This document shows positions 55,697 through 64,000 of a stretch of 64,000 nucleotides of DNA, piece by piece. Within the stretch, counting starts at the first letter, position 1; every line of letters starts with the position of its first letter. Position numbers and translations under genes: made by a program. Origin of the DNA: Rhodoferax sp. (GTDB taxonomy: Bacteria; Pseudomonadota; Gammaproteobacteria; Burkholderiales; Burkholderiaceae_C); the NCBI GenBank assembly GCA_031291295.1, contig JARLJI010000116.1:1-64000 (forward strand), read 5' to 3'. The notes beneath the pieces are model-generated. The model ran no database searches. It saw only the letters and a list, made by a program, of their open reading frames with translations, and was not told the origin of the DNA.

Positions 55697-56560
55697 CTAC
55701 AGTTCGTAAAACGTCTTGATGGCGTCCCAGGCGTCCTCGGGCTCGTTCACATACATAAAGAGTTTCAGGTCTTCCGGCGCGATGACTCCCTCTTCAATCA
55801 GCAGGTCAAAATCAATCAGCCGCTTCCAGTAGTCCGAGCCAAACAGAAGGATGGGCACCGGCCTGGCCTTGCGTGTCTGCACCAGCGCCAGGGCTTCAAA
55901 CAGCTCGTCGAGCGTGCCGAAGCCGCCCGGGAAAGCCACCAGCACCTTGGCACGCATCATGAAATGCATTTTGCGCATTGCAAAATAGTGAAACTTGAAG
56001 CTCAGTGAAGGCGAGACGTAGGGGTTTGAAGCCTGCTCATGAGGCAGTGCAATGTTCAGGCCCACGTTGGGCATGCCCATTTCGTGGGCGCCGCGGTTGG
56101 CGGCTTCCATGATGCCGGGTCCGCCGCCAGTGCAGATAAAGAGCTGCTCCCTGAGCGGGCGCGATTTGCTGTAAGCCGCCACCAGGCGCGCAAACCGCCG
56201 GGCCTGGTCGTAATAGCGCGAATTGCGCAGGTGCCGCTCGGCCAGCGCCAGCGCCGCCGCGTCACCGGTTTTCTTTGCCAGTGCCAGGCTCTCTTGCGCC
56301 GTCTCGGGGGCAGGAAAGCGTGCGCTGCCAAACACCACGACGGTGTTTTCAATGCCCTGCGCGTGCTGCTCTATTTCAGGCTTGAGCATCTCGAGCTGGA
56401 TGCGCAGGCCGCGCGTTTCGCGCCGCAACAAGAATTCGGGGTCGGCAAAGGCCACGCGGTAAGCGTCGGCCTGCAGCGGGTTGCCCTGCTCGGAATACGC
56501 CTGCAATTCGGCCCAGGCATCGGCAAGGGTGCGTTCGTTGAGGTTGTGAGGGGTGTTCAT
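55697..56560 (-). CDS. LOG-family Rossmann-fold protein (nucleotide 5'-monophosphate phosphoribohydrolase type)
   Basis: About 287 aa from ATG 56560 (MNTPHNLNERTLADAW). The LOG/TIGR00730 signature is complete: VVFGSARFP, LFICTGGGPGIMEAANRGA, MRAKVLVAFPGGFGTLDELFEAL. Relatives cleave AMP-like nucleotides to base plus ribose 5-phosphate. The long N-terminal helix region is usual for this proteobacterial subgroup. Last gene of a three-gene minus-strand operon with the PRPP synthetase and phosphorylase, which favours a nucleotide-salvage role. Confidence 0.9.
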   Translation of the reverse strand: MNTPHNLNERTLADAWAELQAYSEQGNPLQADAYRVAFADPEFLLRRETRGLRIQLEMLKPEIEQHAQGIENTVVVFGSARFPAPETAQESLALAKKTGDAAALALAERHLRNSRYYDQARRFARLVAAYSKSRPLREQLFICTGGGPGIMEAANRGAHEMGMPNVGLNIALPHEQASNPYVSPSLSFKFHYFAMRKMHFMMRAKVLVAFPGGFGTLDELFEALALVQTRKARPVPILLFGSDYWKRLIDFDLLIEEGVIAPEDLKLFMYVNEPEDAWDAIKTFYEL

Positions 56561-56571
56561 GCGGGAGGCTG

Positions 56572-57462
56572 TCAATAGGTTATGCCGGATAACGCGGCGG
56601 CGATGAGCGGTGCCACGCTGACCGCATTGCTGGAATGGCTGATGCAATCGGTGCTCCATACCTCGCCCACGCCGGCGTCAAGAATGACCTGCAAGGCGTC
56701 GTCCGCAAACAGGGCGTGCGTCACGGCCACATCAACCGAAGCCGCGCCGGCCGCCAGCAGCAGGCGCGCGGCGCCTGCAAGGGTCTGGCCGGTGCTTGCG
56801 ACATCGTCGAGCAAGACCACGGCGCGGCCGGCTACGTTCACGGGTGGCAGCTCAATCTCGACGGCCCGGTCGCCGTGGCGGACCTTGTGGCACACCGCAT
56901 GTTCAAAACCGTGTCGCGCGGCGGCCTGGGCGACCCACTGCGCCGACTCGGCGTCCGGTCCTACCAGCAGCGGCCGCTGCCGGCGCCCGGCGATCAGATC
57001 GGCCAGCAGGGCTGCGCCGGTCAATGCAATTGCGTGGGGCACCGGTATCGCCTCCTGCAGCGTGGCGACGCGATGCAGGTGCGGGTCCACGGTGATCACG
57101 GCGTCGAACAGGTCCGCGAGAAAGCGCCCGACGATGCGCTGGCTGACCGCTTCACCGGGGAGAAATGCCACATCCTGGCGCATATAGGCCAGGTAGGGCG
57201 CCACCAGCGTCAGGTGCCGTGCTCCCAGCTCACGCGCGGTGCGGGCGGCCAGCAGCAACTCCACCAGTTTTTCATTGGGATGGTCAAGCGTGCGCAGCAG
57301 CACCACGCTCTCGGGCAGCGATGCCGGAAGGCGCAGCTTGAGCTCGCCGTCAGGAAAGCGGTGGCGCCCGACGGGGGCCGACGCCAGGGCGGCTGCGCCG
57401 GCAAGCCGCAGCGCGCTTTCGTGCTCGTCTTCAAAGTACAACAGCAAGGCAGTCGCTGTCAT
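56572..57462 (-). CDS. Ribose-phosphate pyrophosphokinase-like protein
   Basis: 296 aa, PRPP synthetase family. It keeps RQDVAFLPGEAVSQRIVG (ATP-binding), VDPHLHR and the PRPP-binding loop VVLLDDVASTGQTL, so catalysis is plausible. Sequence features and context separate it from the housekeeping Prs. Its ATG overlaps the phosphorylase stop (ATGA). In this operon it may make PRPP from ribose 5-phosphate released by its neighbours. Confidence 0.88.
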   Translation of the reverse strand: MTATALLLYFEDEHESALRLAGAAALASAPVGRHRFPDGELKLRLPASLPESVVLLRTLDHPNEKLVELLLAARTARELGARHLTLVAPYLAYMRQDVAFLPGEAVSQRIVGRFLADLFDAVITVDPHLHRVATLQEAIPVPHAIALTGAALLADLIAGRRQRPLLVGPDAESAQWVAQAAARHGFEHAVCHKVRHGDRAVEIELPPVNVAGRAVVLLDDVASTGQTLAGAARLLLAAGAASVDVAVTHALFADDALQVILDAGVGEVWSTDCISHSSNAVSVAPLIAAALSGITY

Positions 57463-59063
57463 CAGAACTCCACAAACACGTGCGGCACCTCGTCAGCGCC
57501 GCCAATCGTGTAGCCCGTGGACTGGCTGCAGGCGCGGCGCGCAAACTCCAGGTCCGCGGGGAATCCGGCATGCACGCGGTACAGCAGGGTGCCAGTCTCC
57601 ACCGCATCCCCCAGCTTGCATTGCAGATCCACACCCGCATTCTTGACCTTGGGAGCGCCGGCGAAGCGGGCAATCCGCGCCAGTTGCAGATTGTCGAACC
57701 CGGCCACCACGCCGGCTTCGGCCGACCGCACCTCAAAGGTCAGCGCACCGAGTTCGGGGTTGTTGTGGTCGAAGGATTTGCTGCCCTGGGCCTGGATAAT
57801 GTCATTCATCTTGGCCAATGCGCGCCCCGAGTCCAGAATGTCGCGTGCAATGGCAAAACCGTCGCCGCCGCGCACGTCCGGATCGCATTCAATGAGACGG
57901 CCGGCCAGCCGCAGGCCTTTTTGCCGCAGGTCAACGGGTGCGCGCGGGTCGTTTTCCAGTACGCGCATCACGTCCCGGGCTTCGAGCACGGGGCCGATGC
58001 CGAAACCGATGGGCTGGCGGCCGTCGGTGATCACCACGTCGAGCGACAGGTTCATGCGTTTGGCGACGTATTCAAACAGGCGGCGCAGGCGCTGGGCATC
58101 CGCCATGGAGCGCACCTTGGCGGTCGGCCCGATCGGGATGTCGAGCACCAGGTAGTTGGAACCGGCGGCGATCTTTTTTGACAGGATCGAGGCCACCATC
58201 TGCCCGGGGGAATCAAGCGCCAGGGGCCGCTCCACGGAAATCAGTACTTCATCGGCCGGTGAGAGGTCGGCTGTGCCGCCCCAGGCGATGCATCCGCGGT
58301 GATTGCGCACGATCTCCTGGAGCTGTTCCACAGGCAACTCCACATTGGCCAGCACCTCCATGGTGTCGGCGGTGCCCGCTGGCGAGGTGATGGCGCGCGA
58401 GGAAGTTTTGGGACACAGCATGCCATGTGCCGCGACGATGGGCACGATCAGCATGGAGGTGCGGTTGCCGGGGATGCCGCCGATGCAGTGCTTGTCCACC
58501 ACCAGAGGCTCGTGCCAGTCCAGCCGCCGTCCGGCCTCGATCATGGCCTCTGTCAGAAAGTGCACCTCCTCGCGGTCCAGGTCATCGCGGTGGGTCGCCA
58601 CCACGAAGGCCGTCAACTCGATTTTGGAGTAGTGGTGCGCGGCGACGTCGCGCATGATGCCGCGTAAATCTTCCAGCCCAAGGCGTTCCCCGCCGAGTTT
58701 GCGGTGCAGTGCGCCGATAGACTCGGGCGGCTCCGCCTGCGATACTGTGACGCTCTGGCTGCCGGTCACTTCCATCTGGGCATACGCGGCCATGGAAAGG
58801 CCGAGCTCGCCGCACGACACGATGTGCTCGTCATCCACCACGTTCAGCGTGGCCAGAATGCGGTGTCCGTTGGCCCGGACTTCCACCTTGGAGAGCGCCT
58901 GGAAGCCTTCGGCTCGATAAATCTCGCAGTCACGGTGCAGGTAGGCCACATTTTCGGGGTAGGTGTCGATCAGCACCCGGCGCAGCGAAAGTCGGGCCGG
59001 GCTGACGGGACCGCTGTCTGGCACCGGGCAGGCAGCGGACGGTTCGGCAGTCACTTTGTTCAT
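57462..59063 (-). CDS. AMP phosphorylase / thymidine phosphorylase family protein
   Basis: 533 aa, longer than E. coli DeoA because of an N-terminal domain of about 90 residues, as in the AMP phosphorylase-like group. Motifs: [49 protein letters not shown] and the glycine-rich [10 protein letters not shown]. Archaeal relatives phosphorolyse NMPs to base and ribose 1,5-bisphosphate; bacterial ones are usually called thymidine phosphorylase without proof. First gene of the operon with PRPP synthetase and LOG genes. Confidence 0.88.
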   Translation of the reverse strand: MNKVTAEPSAACPVPDSGPVSPARLSLRRVLIDTYPENVAYLHRDCEIYRAEGFQALSKVEVRANGHRILATLNVVDDEHIVSCGELGLSMAAYAQMEVTGSQSVTVSQAEPPESIGALHRKLGGERLGLEDLRGIMRDVAAHHYSKIELTAFVVATHRDDLDREEVHFLTEAMIEAGRRLDWHEPLVVDKHCIGGIPGNRTSMLIVPIVAAHGMLCPKTSSRAITSPAGTADTMEVLANVELPVEQLQEIVRNHRGCIAWGGTADLSPADEVLISVERPLALDSPGQMVASILSKKIAAGSNYLVLDIPIGPTAKVRSMADAQRLRRLFEYVAKRMNLSLDVVITDGRQPIGFGIGPVLEARDVMRVLENDPRAPVDLRQKGLRLAGRLIECDPDVRGGDGFAIARDILDSGRALAKMNDIIQAQGSKSFDHNNPELGALTFEVRSAEAGVVAGFDNLQLARIARFAGAPKVKNAGVDLQCKLGDAVETGTLLYRVHAGFPADLEFARRACSQSTGYTIGGADEVPHVFVEF

Positions 59064-59131
59064 GAGGATAGCCTACACTGAATTTGCGCTGCGGTTAGCG
59101 TGGCCGGCGCCGACAAATTCAGCGTTCAATC

Positions 59132-59161
59132 AAAAAAGGCTTGCATCGCGGCAAGCCTTTT
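59132..59161 (-). terminator. Rho-independent terminator of efp
   Basis: Stem AAGGCTTGC / GCAAGCCTT with a six-base loop, followed on the minus strand by six T. It starts about 24 bp past the efp stop. Confidence 0.88.
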
Positions 59162-59184
59162 GCGTGCAGCGGGACTGCAATGCG

Positions 59185-59739
59185 TCAGACGCGCTTGCGG
59201 TACTCGCCGGTGCGCGTGTCGATTTCGACCCGATCGCCCTGGGCCACAAAAATTGGCACGCCGATCTCGAAGCCGGTGGCGATCTTGGCAGGCTTGAGCA
59301 CCTTGCCGGACGTGTCGCCCTTGACGGCGGGCTCGGTCCAGGTGATTTCGCGCTCGACGCTGGTCGGCAGCTCGACCGAGATGGCCTTGCCGTCGTAGAA
59401 CACCACTTCCAGCGGCATGCCGTCTTCCAGGTAGTTCAGCGTGTCGCCCATGTTCTCGGCTTCGACTTCGTACTGGTTGAATTCTTCGTCCATGCAGACG
59501 TACATCGGCTCGGCAAAGTACGAGTAGGTGCAATCCTTCTTGTCAAGGATGACCTGGTCGATCTTGTCGTCGGCCTTGAACACGACTTCAGTGTTGAAGT
59601 TGGCGATCAGGCTCTTGAGCTTCATGCGCACGGTGGCCGAGTTGCGGCCGCCGCGGCTGTATTCGGTCTTGAGCACAACCATGGGGTCTTTGCCGTGCAT
59701 GATGACGTTGCCGGCGCGGATTTCTTGAGCGATTTTCAT
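59185..59739 (-). CDS. efp: Elongation factor P
   Basis: 184 aa from ATG 59739 ([27 protein letters not shown]). EF-P relieves ribosome stalling at polyproline. The modification loop is [11 protein letters not shown] with arginine exactly at position 32 in place of lysine, the form rhamnosylated by EarP, whose gene is the next upstream. All three OB-like domains are present; it ends [11 protein letters not shown]. An upstream in-frame ATG at 59823 would add unrelated residues. Confidence 0.97.
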   Translation of the reverse strand: MKIAQEIRAGNVIMHGKDPMVVLKTEYSRGGRNSATVRMKLKSLIANFNTEVVFKADDKIDQVILDKKDCTYSYFAEPMYVCMDEEFNQYEVEAENMGDTLNYLEDGMPLEVVFYDGKAISVELPTSVEREITWTEPAVKGDTSGKVLKPAKIATGFEIGVPIFVAQGDRVEIDTRTGEYRKRV

Positions 59740-59847
59740 AGTGTCTTGAGATGAGGTCTTGAGAAACGTGTCAGGAGGTGGGGCCGCCCAGGTGGCAGGA
59801 AGCATCTCCTGCCCAACCGGCATGTCAATTCCACTGAGCCTTCCATT

Positions 59848-60930
59848 TTAACGGTTTTTCAGCACGAATTGCAGCAGCTGGCAGGTCAGGTCGTCCTGCG
59901 CCAGCAGCCGGGTGCGCGCCGCCGCTGCCGCCTGGCCCCAGACAGCACCGTCGATGGGCGGCAGGCCGGCGCCGCTGGCGCCGTTCCAGACCTGGTGGAA
60001 TTGGCGCAGCGACGCGGGCGCCTGCAGCATGTCCAGAAAGGCCTGCAGCTTGCCGTGGTGGGCCGCGTCGTCCTGCGGATAAATTTGCCAGACGAAGGGC
60101 TTGCCGGCCCACAGGGCGCGTACCAGCGAGTCCTCGCCGCGCACAAAATTCAGGTCGCAGGCCCACAGCAGGTGGTCGAAGTCGATTTGTGTGAGCGCCG
60201 GCAGGTATGAAATTGATAGCTGATGGCGCCCGTTCCATAAGGGCTTCAGCCTGTTTTTATGCTCAATCGCGGCCCTCGTTGCCGCCGCCGCGCGTCCCGC
60301 CGTGACCAGCAGCCGGGTGGGCCGCGCGCCACCCGCCAGTTGATCGAGCAGACCCTCCAGGGCCGGGGGTTCGTAACAAAACAGTGACACCAGCCGCTCG
60401 CCTTGAGGGTCGACGCCCCGCCGCGCCAGCCATGTGGAGCGGTCAAACTCCAGCTGGCGGCGCGCCAGGCCGGGTTCGCGCAGCAGCCCGCCGGTGCGCG
60501 CCGTGAAGCCGGGGTAGAAAAAATACTTGGTCAGACCCGCGCCCGGACCGCTCATGACCGGCGAGGGCAGACCGTGGGCGCGCTCGACGAAGCTCTCCGC
60601 GGACAGGTATTCGAGGTTGATCCATACGGGTTTTTGGCCTGTAGCCCTTGCCCCATCTACACAGGCAGCTATGAACTCAGGAGCAGTTTCGCAGCCGAAC
60701 GCCTCCACCAGCACATCGGCCGGCGGCAGCCCGGTGGGGTCTAGGGACTGAGCCCAGGGCAGTACCGTGACGCCCGGGCAGCCGGCTGGCGCCATCCAGC
60801 GCAGGGCCGAGGCGTCATCCACCCACAGCCGAACCTGTTCGCCGCGTGCCGCCAGGTCAGCGCTGAGCCGCCAGCACACGCCGATATCGCCAAAGTTGTC
60901 GATGACCTTGCAAAAGATGTCCCACAGCAT
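59848..60930 (-). CDS. earP: EF-P arginine rhamnosyltransferase EarP
   Basis: 360 aa glycosyltransferase that transfers rhamnose from dTDP-rhamnose to Arg32 of EF-P. It starts [22 protein letters not shown], the EarP hallmark with the catalytic aspartate; later [19 protein letters not shown] and the nucleotide-sugar-binding [25 protein letters not shown]. Two segments, residues about 82-101 and 223-241, are encoded by copies of the interspersed repeat. It is upstream of efp and divergent from uvrC. Confidence 0.95.
   Translation of the reverse strand: MLWDIFCKVIDNFGDIGVCWRLSADLAARGEQVRLWVDDASALRWMAPAGCPGVTVLPWAQSLDPTGLPPADVLVEAFGCETAPEFIAACVDGARATGQKPVWINLEYLSAESFVERAHGLPSPVMSGPGAGLTKYFFYPGFTARTGGLLREPGLARRQLEFDRSTWLARRGVDPQGERLVSLFCYEPPALEGLLDQLAGGARPTRLLVTAGRAAAATRAAIEHKNRLKPLWNGRHQLSISYLPALTQIDFDHLLWACDLNFVRGEDSLVRALWAGKPFVWQIYPQDDAAHHGKLQAFLDMLQAPASLRQFHQVWNGASGAGLPPIDGAVWGQAAAAARTRLLAQDDLTCQLLQFVLKNR
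60208..60262 (+). repeat. Interspersed repeat, copy B, inside earP
   Basis: Contains AAATTGATAGCTGATGGCGC and AAGGGCTTCAGCCTGTTTTT. It shares the GATAGCT ... AAGGGCT-CAGCC organisation with copies A, C and D and is opposite in orientation to copy C within the same gene. Confidence 0.6.
60628..60684 (-). repeat. Interspersed repeat, copy C, inside earP
   Basis: On the minus strand it reads TTCATAGCTGCCTGTG and GCAAGGGCTACAGGCCAAAA, ending in CC. It resembles short dispersed repeats common in Comamonadaceae genomes (recalled, not searched). Confidence 0.6.
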
Positions 60931-61005
60931 GGGGCGATTGTGACCCGGCCCGTTTCCGGTTTGATTGCCGCGCCGTGCTGGCTACAGGCGCCACAATACG
61001 CCTGT

Positions 61006-63015
61006 ATGTCAGACGTGCATTCCGAACAACTGCTGAGCGAGGTCGCGGCGCTCCCGGCGCTGCCGGGGGTGTACCGCTACTTCGACGCCGACGGCCAGGT
61101 GCTGTATGTCGGCAAGGCGATCAACCTGAAGCGGCGGGTTTCGAGCTATTTCCAGAAGAACCATGGCGGCACGCGCATCGGCCACATGGTGAGCAAGATT
61201 GCGCGCATGGAGACCACCGTGGTGCGCTCCGAGGCGGAGGCGCTGCTGCTGGAAAACAACCTGATCAAGGTACTGAACCCGAAGTACAACATCCTGTTTC
61301 GGGACGACAAGAGCTACCCCTATCTGAAGATCACCGGCCCGCGTGACAAGGCCGTGGCGGGGGCGCCGTCAGCGGCCAGTTTCCCGCGCGTCGCCTATTA
61401 CCGCGGCGCGGTCGACAAGAAGCACCGCTACTTCGGTCCGTTCCCCAACGGCTGGGCCGTGAAGGAGTCGATCCTGCTGCTGCAAAAGGTGTTCCGGCTG
61501 CGCACCTGCGAGGACACGGTGTTCAACAACCGCACGCGGCCCTGCCTGCTGTACCAGATCAAGCGCTGCTCGGGGCCCTGCGTCAATTACATCTCGCCCG
61601 AGGCCTATGCGCAGGACGTGCAGGATGCCGAAAAATTCCTGATGGGCGAAACCCAGCAGGTGCTCGATGCGCTGCAGGCCCGCATGATGGCGCATGCCGA
61701 GCGGCTGGAGTTCGAGCAGGCGGCCGAGCTGCGCAACCAGATGTCGGCGCTGTCGAGCGTGTTGCTGCAGCAGGCCGTGTACAACGTGTCGGACAAGGAC
61801 GTGGACATCCTGGCCGTGCAGGTGCACGGGGGCCGGGCTTGCGTCAACCTGGCCATGGTGCGCGGTGGCCGGCATCTGGGCGACCGGCCCTACTTTCCGG
61901 CGCAGGTGGAAGATGCCACGGGTGTTTATCAGGCGGACCGGGAGGAAGACGACACGGCGCCGCCGGGTGATCTGTCGGTGGAAGTGCAGGTGCTCGAGGC
62001 CTTCATTGCCCAGCACTACATCGACGTGCCGGTGCCGCCCACGCTGATCACCAGCGAGCCGGTCAGCCGGGCTCTGATCGAGGCGCTGTCGCTGCAGACC
62101 GGCGTCAGGATCAACGCCGTGCACCAGCCGCGCGAGCAGCGCCGCATCTGGCTCGAGATGGCGCAGAAAAATGCCGGCATCGCGCTGGCCCGGCTGCTGG
62201 CGGAAGAGGGCTCGCAGCAGGCCCGCACCCGCGCGCTGGTCGATGCGCTGGGGCTGGTGCCGGACCAACTCGACACTTTTCGCATCGAATGCTTCGACAT
62301 TTCCCACACCGCCGGGGAGGCCACGCAGGCCTCGTGCGTGGTGTTTCAGGGCCACAAGATGCAAAGCGCCGAATACCGCCGCTACTCGATCGACAACATC
62401 ACGCCGGGCGACGACTACGCCGCCATGCGCCAAGTGCTGACGCGGCGCTACAGCAAGATGGTGGAGGCCATCCGGCAAGCCGAAAATGCGGGCCCGGGCC
62501 CTTTGGGCGCAGCCGCCGAGAAACCCGGCGATGACGCCGCCGCACAAGCGCCCGCCAGCACCGTGCGCTTGCCCGACCTGGTGCTGGTGGACGGCGGCAA
62601 GGGCCAGGTCAGCATGGCGCGCGAGGTGTTCGCCGAACTGGGCATTGACCTCGGCCTGATCGTGGGCGTGGAAAAAGGCGAGGGCCGCAAGGTGGGTCTG
62701 GAAGAGCTGGTGTTCGCCGATGGCCGCCCCAAGGTGTACCTGGGCAAGGATTCTGCCGCCCTGATGCTGGTGGCGCAGATCCGCGACGAGGCGCACCGCT
62801 TTGCCATCACCGGTATGCGCGCCCAGCGGGCCAGGGTGCGCGTGGGAGGCAGCAAGCTGGAGGAAATCCCGGGCGTCGGTCCGAAACGGCGCGCCCGGCT
62901 GCTGCAGCGCTTTGGCGGGATTCGGGGCGTGGCCGGCGCCAGCGCGGAGGAAATTGCCACGGTGGAGGGCATCTCGAAGGAACTGGCGGCGGAAATCTAC
63001 CGGGCGCTGCGATGA
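61006..63015 (+). CDS. uvrC: Excinuclease ABC subunit C (UvrC)
   Basis: Dual-incision nuclease of nucleotide excision repair, 669 aa from ATG 61006 ([21 protein letters not shown]). N-terminal GIY-YIG domain: [29 protein letters not shown]; central UVR motif near residues 210-250; C-terminal RNase-H-like nuclease with [18 protein letters not shown] and VDGGKGQ; terminal helix-hairpin-helix pair ([21 protein letters not shown]). An in-frame upstream start at 60940 lacks similarity. Confidence 0.97.
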   Translation: MSDVHSEQLLSEVAALPALPGVYRYFDADGQVLYVGKAINLKRRVSSYFQKNHGGTRIGHMVSKIARMETTVVRSEAEALLLENNLIKVLNPKYNILFRDDKSYPYLKITGPRDKAVAGAPSAASFPRVAYYRGAVDKKHRYFGPFPNGWAVKESILLLQKVFRLRTCEDTVFNNRTRPCLLYQIKRCSGPCVNYISPEAYAQDVQDAEKFLMGETQQVLDALQARMMAHAERLEFEQAAELRNQMSALSSVLLQQAVYNVSDKDVDILAVQVHGGRACVNLAMVRGGRHLGDRPYFPAQVEDATGVYQADREEDDTAPPGDLSVEVQVLEAFIAQHYIDVPVPPTLITSEPVSRALIEALSLQTGVRINAVHQPREQRRIWLEMAQKNAGIALARLLAEEGSQQARTRALVDALGLVPDQLDTFRIECFDISHTAGEATQASCVVFQGHKMQSAEYRRYSIDNITPGDDYAAMRQVLTRRYSKMVEAIRQAENAGPGPLGAAAEKPGDDAAAQAPASTVRLPDLVLVDGGKGQVSMAREVFAELGIDLGLIVGVEKGEGRKVGLEELVFADGRPKVYLGKDSAALMLVAQIRDEAHRFAITGMRAQRARVRVGGSKLEEIPGVGPKRRARLLQRFGGIRGVAGASAEEIATVEGISKELAAEIYRALR

Positions 63016-63066
63016 GGCGCGCGCGCCGGCCCGTCGATGATCGCCGGCCATGACACAATCGAACCC

Positions 63067-63633
63067 ATGTTTCTGACCATTCCGACCCTCATGACCTGGA
63101 CGCGCATCGTCGCGATTCCGTTAATTGTCGGCGTGTTCTACCTGCCCATCAGCGAGCCCAGCCGCAACCTGGTGGCCACGGTGATGTTCATGCTGTTCGC
63201 CGCCACCGACTGGCTCGACGGCTACCTGGCGCGCAAGCTGAACCAGGCCTCTTCGTTCGGCGCCTTCCTTGATCCGGTGGCCGACAAGTTCCTGGTCTGC
63301 GCCTGCGTGCTCGTGCTGGTGTACCTGCAGCGCGTCGATGTGTTCGTGGCGCTCATCATCATTGGCCGCGAGATTGCCATCTCGGCGCTGCGCGAATGGA
63401 TGGCCCAGATCGGGGCCTCCAAGAGCGTGGCGGTGCACATGATCGGCAAGCTCAAGACGGTGGTGCAGATGGTGGCCATTCCGTTCCTGCTGTTCGACGG
63501 CCGCCTGTTCGGGCGTATCGACACGCACCTGTGGGGCACCTGGCTGATCTGGATCGCGGCCATCCTCACGGTCTGGTCCATGGTCTATTACCTGCAAAAA
63601 GCGCTGCCCGAAATCCGGGCGCGCGTGAAGTGA
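63067..63633 (+). CDS. pgsA: CDP-diacylglycerol--glycerol-3-phosphate 3-phosphatidyltransferase
   Basis: Makes phosphatidylglycerol phosphate in the inner membrane. 188 aa from ATG 63067 (MFLTIPTLMTWTRIVAIPLIVG). The CDP-alcohol phosphotransferase motif is split over TDWLDGYLARKLNQASSFG and FLDPVADKF, with all aspartates present. Several membrane segments follow. It lies 52 bp after uvrC on the same strand, a common pairing in beta- and gammaproteobacteria. Confidence 0.96.
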   Translation: MFLTIPTLMTWTRIVAIPLIVGVFYLPISEPSRNLVATVMFMLFAATDWLDGYLARKLNQASSFGAFLDPVADKFLVCACVLVLVYLQRVDVFVALIIIGREIAISALREWMAQIGASKSVAVHMIGKLKTVVQMVAIPFLLFDGRLFGRIDTHLWGTWLIWIAAILTVWSMVYYLQKALPEIRARVK

Positions 63634-63643
63634 CCTCGCGACC

Positions 63644-64000
63644 ATGACGTCGGCGGCCCGCGACGACGCCCTCATCCGGGCCATGCCTGCGGTGTTTGTC
63701 GTGATCTGGAGCACCGGCTTCATCGTGGCGCGCTACGGCATGCCCTATGCCCCGCCGATGAAGTTTCTGGCGCTGCGCTACGCGCTGTCCATTCTGTGCT
63801 TCGTGCCGTGGGTCGTGCTGGCGCGCGTGGCCTGGCCGAAGACGCGTGCGCAGTGGCTGCACCTGGCCGTCACCGGCATGCTGATGAACGGCGGCTACCT
63901 GGGCGGTGTCTGGGCCGCCGTCAAGGCCGGTATGGGCTCGGGCCTGTCGTCATTGATCGTGGGCCTGCAGCCGGTGCTGACCGCCGTCTGGCTCTCGGGC
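63644..64000 (+). CDS. EamA-family (DMT) transporter, 5' part, cut by window edge
   Basis: From ATG 63644: MTSAARDDALIRAMPAVFVV, then WSTGFIVARYGMPYAPPMKFLALRYA, the conserved first helices of EamA/DMT permeases, followed by VTGMLMNGGYLGGVWAA and LQPVLTAVWLSG at the edge. 119 residues are visible of about 300. Exported substrate unknown. It starts 10 bp after pgsA. Confidence 0.88.
   Translation, partial: MTSAARDDALIRAMPAVFVVIWSTGFIVARYGMPYAPPMKFLALRYALSILCFVPWVVLARVAWPKTRAQWLHLAVTGMLMNGGYLGGVWAAVKAGMGSGLSSLIVGLQPVLTAVWLSG

Noticed and set aside
61369-63051. 560-aa minus-strand frame opposite uvrC
   Set aside because: Shadow of uvrC; unusual His/Gln-rich composition only.

Overview
The window is a GC-rich, densely coded chromosomal segment of a betaproteobacterium, most likely Burkholderiales / Comamonadaceae. 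The evidence is an rpoD with a long Ala/Lys/Pro N-terminal extension, a polyhydroxyalkanoate phasin, an EF-P carrying Arg32 next to its rhamnosyltransferase EarP, a LivH-LivM fusion, and short interspersed repeats embedded in coding sequence. No tRNA, rRNA or CRISPR array was seen.

Left core (1-17692): rpoD (cut by the window edge) and dnaG; an acyl-CoA ligase; a tandemly duplicated membrane protein broken by a homopolymer frameshift; gamma-glutamyltransferase; a short-chain dehydrogenase behind a clean palindromic operator; a patatin-like lipoprotein; a phasin with two PhaR-like operators; then a compact plus-strand run of thioesterase, nitroreductase, fused LivHM, LivG, LivF and nicotinate phosphoribosyltransferase (pncB).

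Island (about 17693-51431, 33.7 kb): the element sits inside the host pncB. Removing everything between two copies of the 7-bp sequence GTTCGAC restores a complete in-frame PncB of about 394 aa. Just inside the left end the island carries its own complete, diverged pncB (18020-19246), so it appears to replace the gene it breaks. Next comes a coupled cluster of three large tyrosine-recombinase-like proteins and a small coiled-coil protein, comparable in layout to Tn554-type and gamma-mobile-trio elements. Cargo follows: a type I restriction-modification system, a truncated SRAP gene, an imuA-imuB-dnaE2 mutasome (imuA frameshifted), unknown genes, a SIR2-domain protein overlapping a 750-aa partner (candidate NAD-depleting anti-phage system), a CinA/PncC-like protein, a group II intron, an HTH regulator with a broken nucleotidyltransferase, a DEDD exonuclease, two paralogous small helical proteins with different partners, a HAD-domain protein and an XRE regulator. 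Both ends carry repeats of CATGGAC and an inverted AAC(T/C)GCGAGT...ATGGAC motif.

Right core (51432-64000): the 3' part of pncB, an NhaD-type antiporter, a 2-hydroxyacid dehydrogenase, rmuC, an operon of AMP/thymidine phosphorylase, PRPP synthetase and LOG-family protein, efp with earP, uvrC, pgsA and the start of an EamA transporter.

The most notable points are the self-complementing integration into pncB and the two-gene SIR2 system. The island links NAD salvage (replacement pncB, PncC-like protein) with a predicted NAD-consuming defence enzyme.
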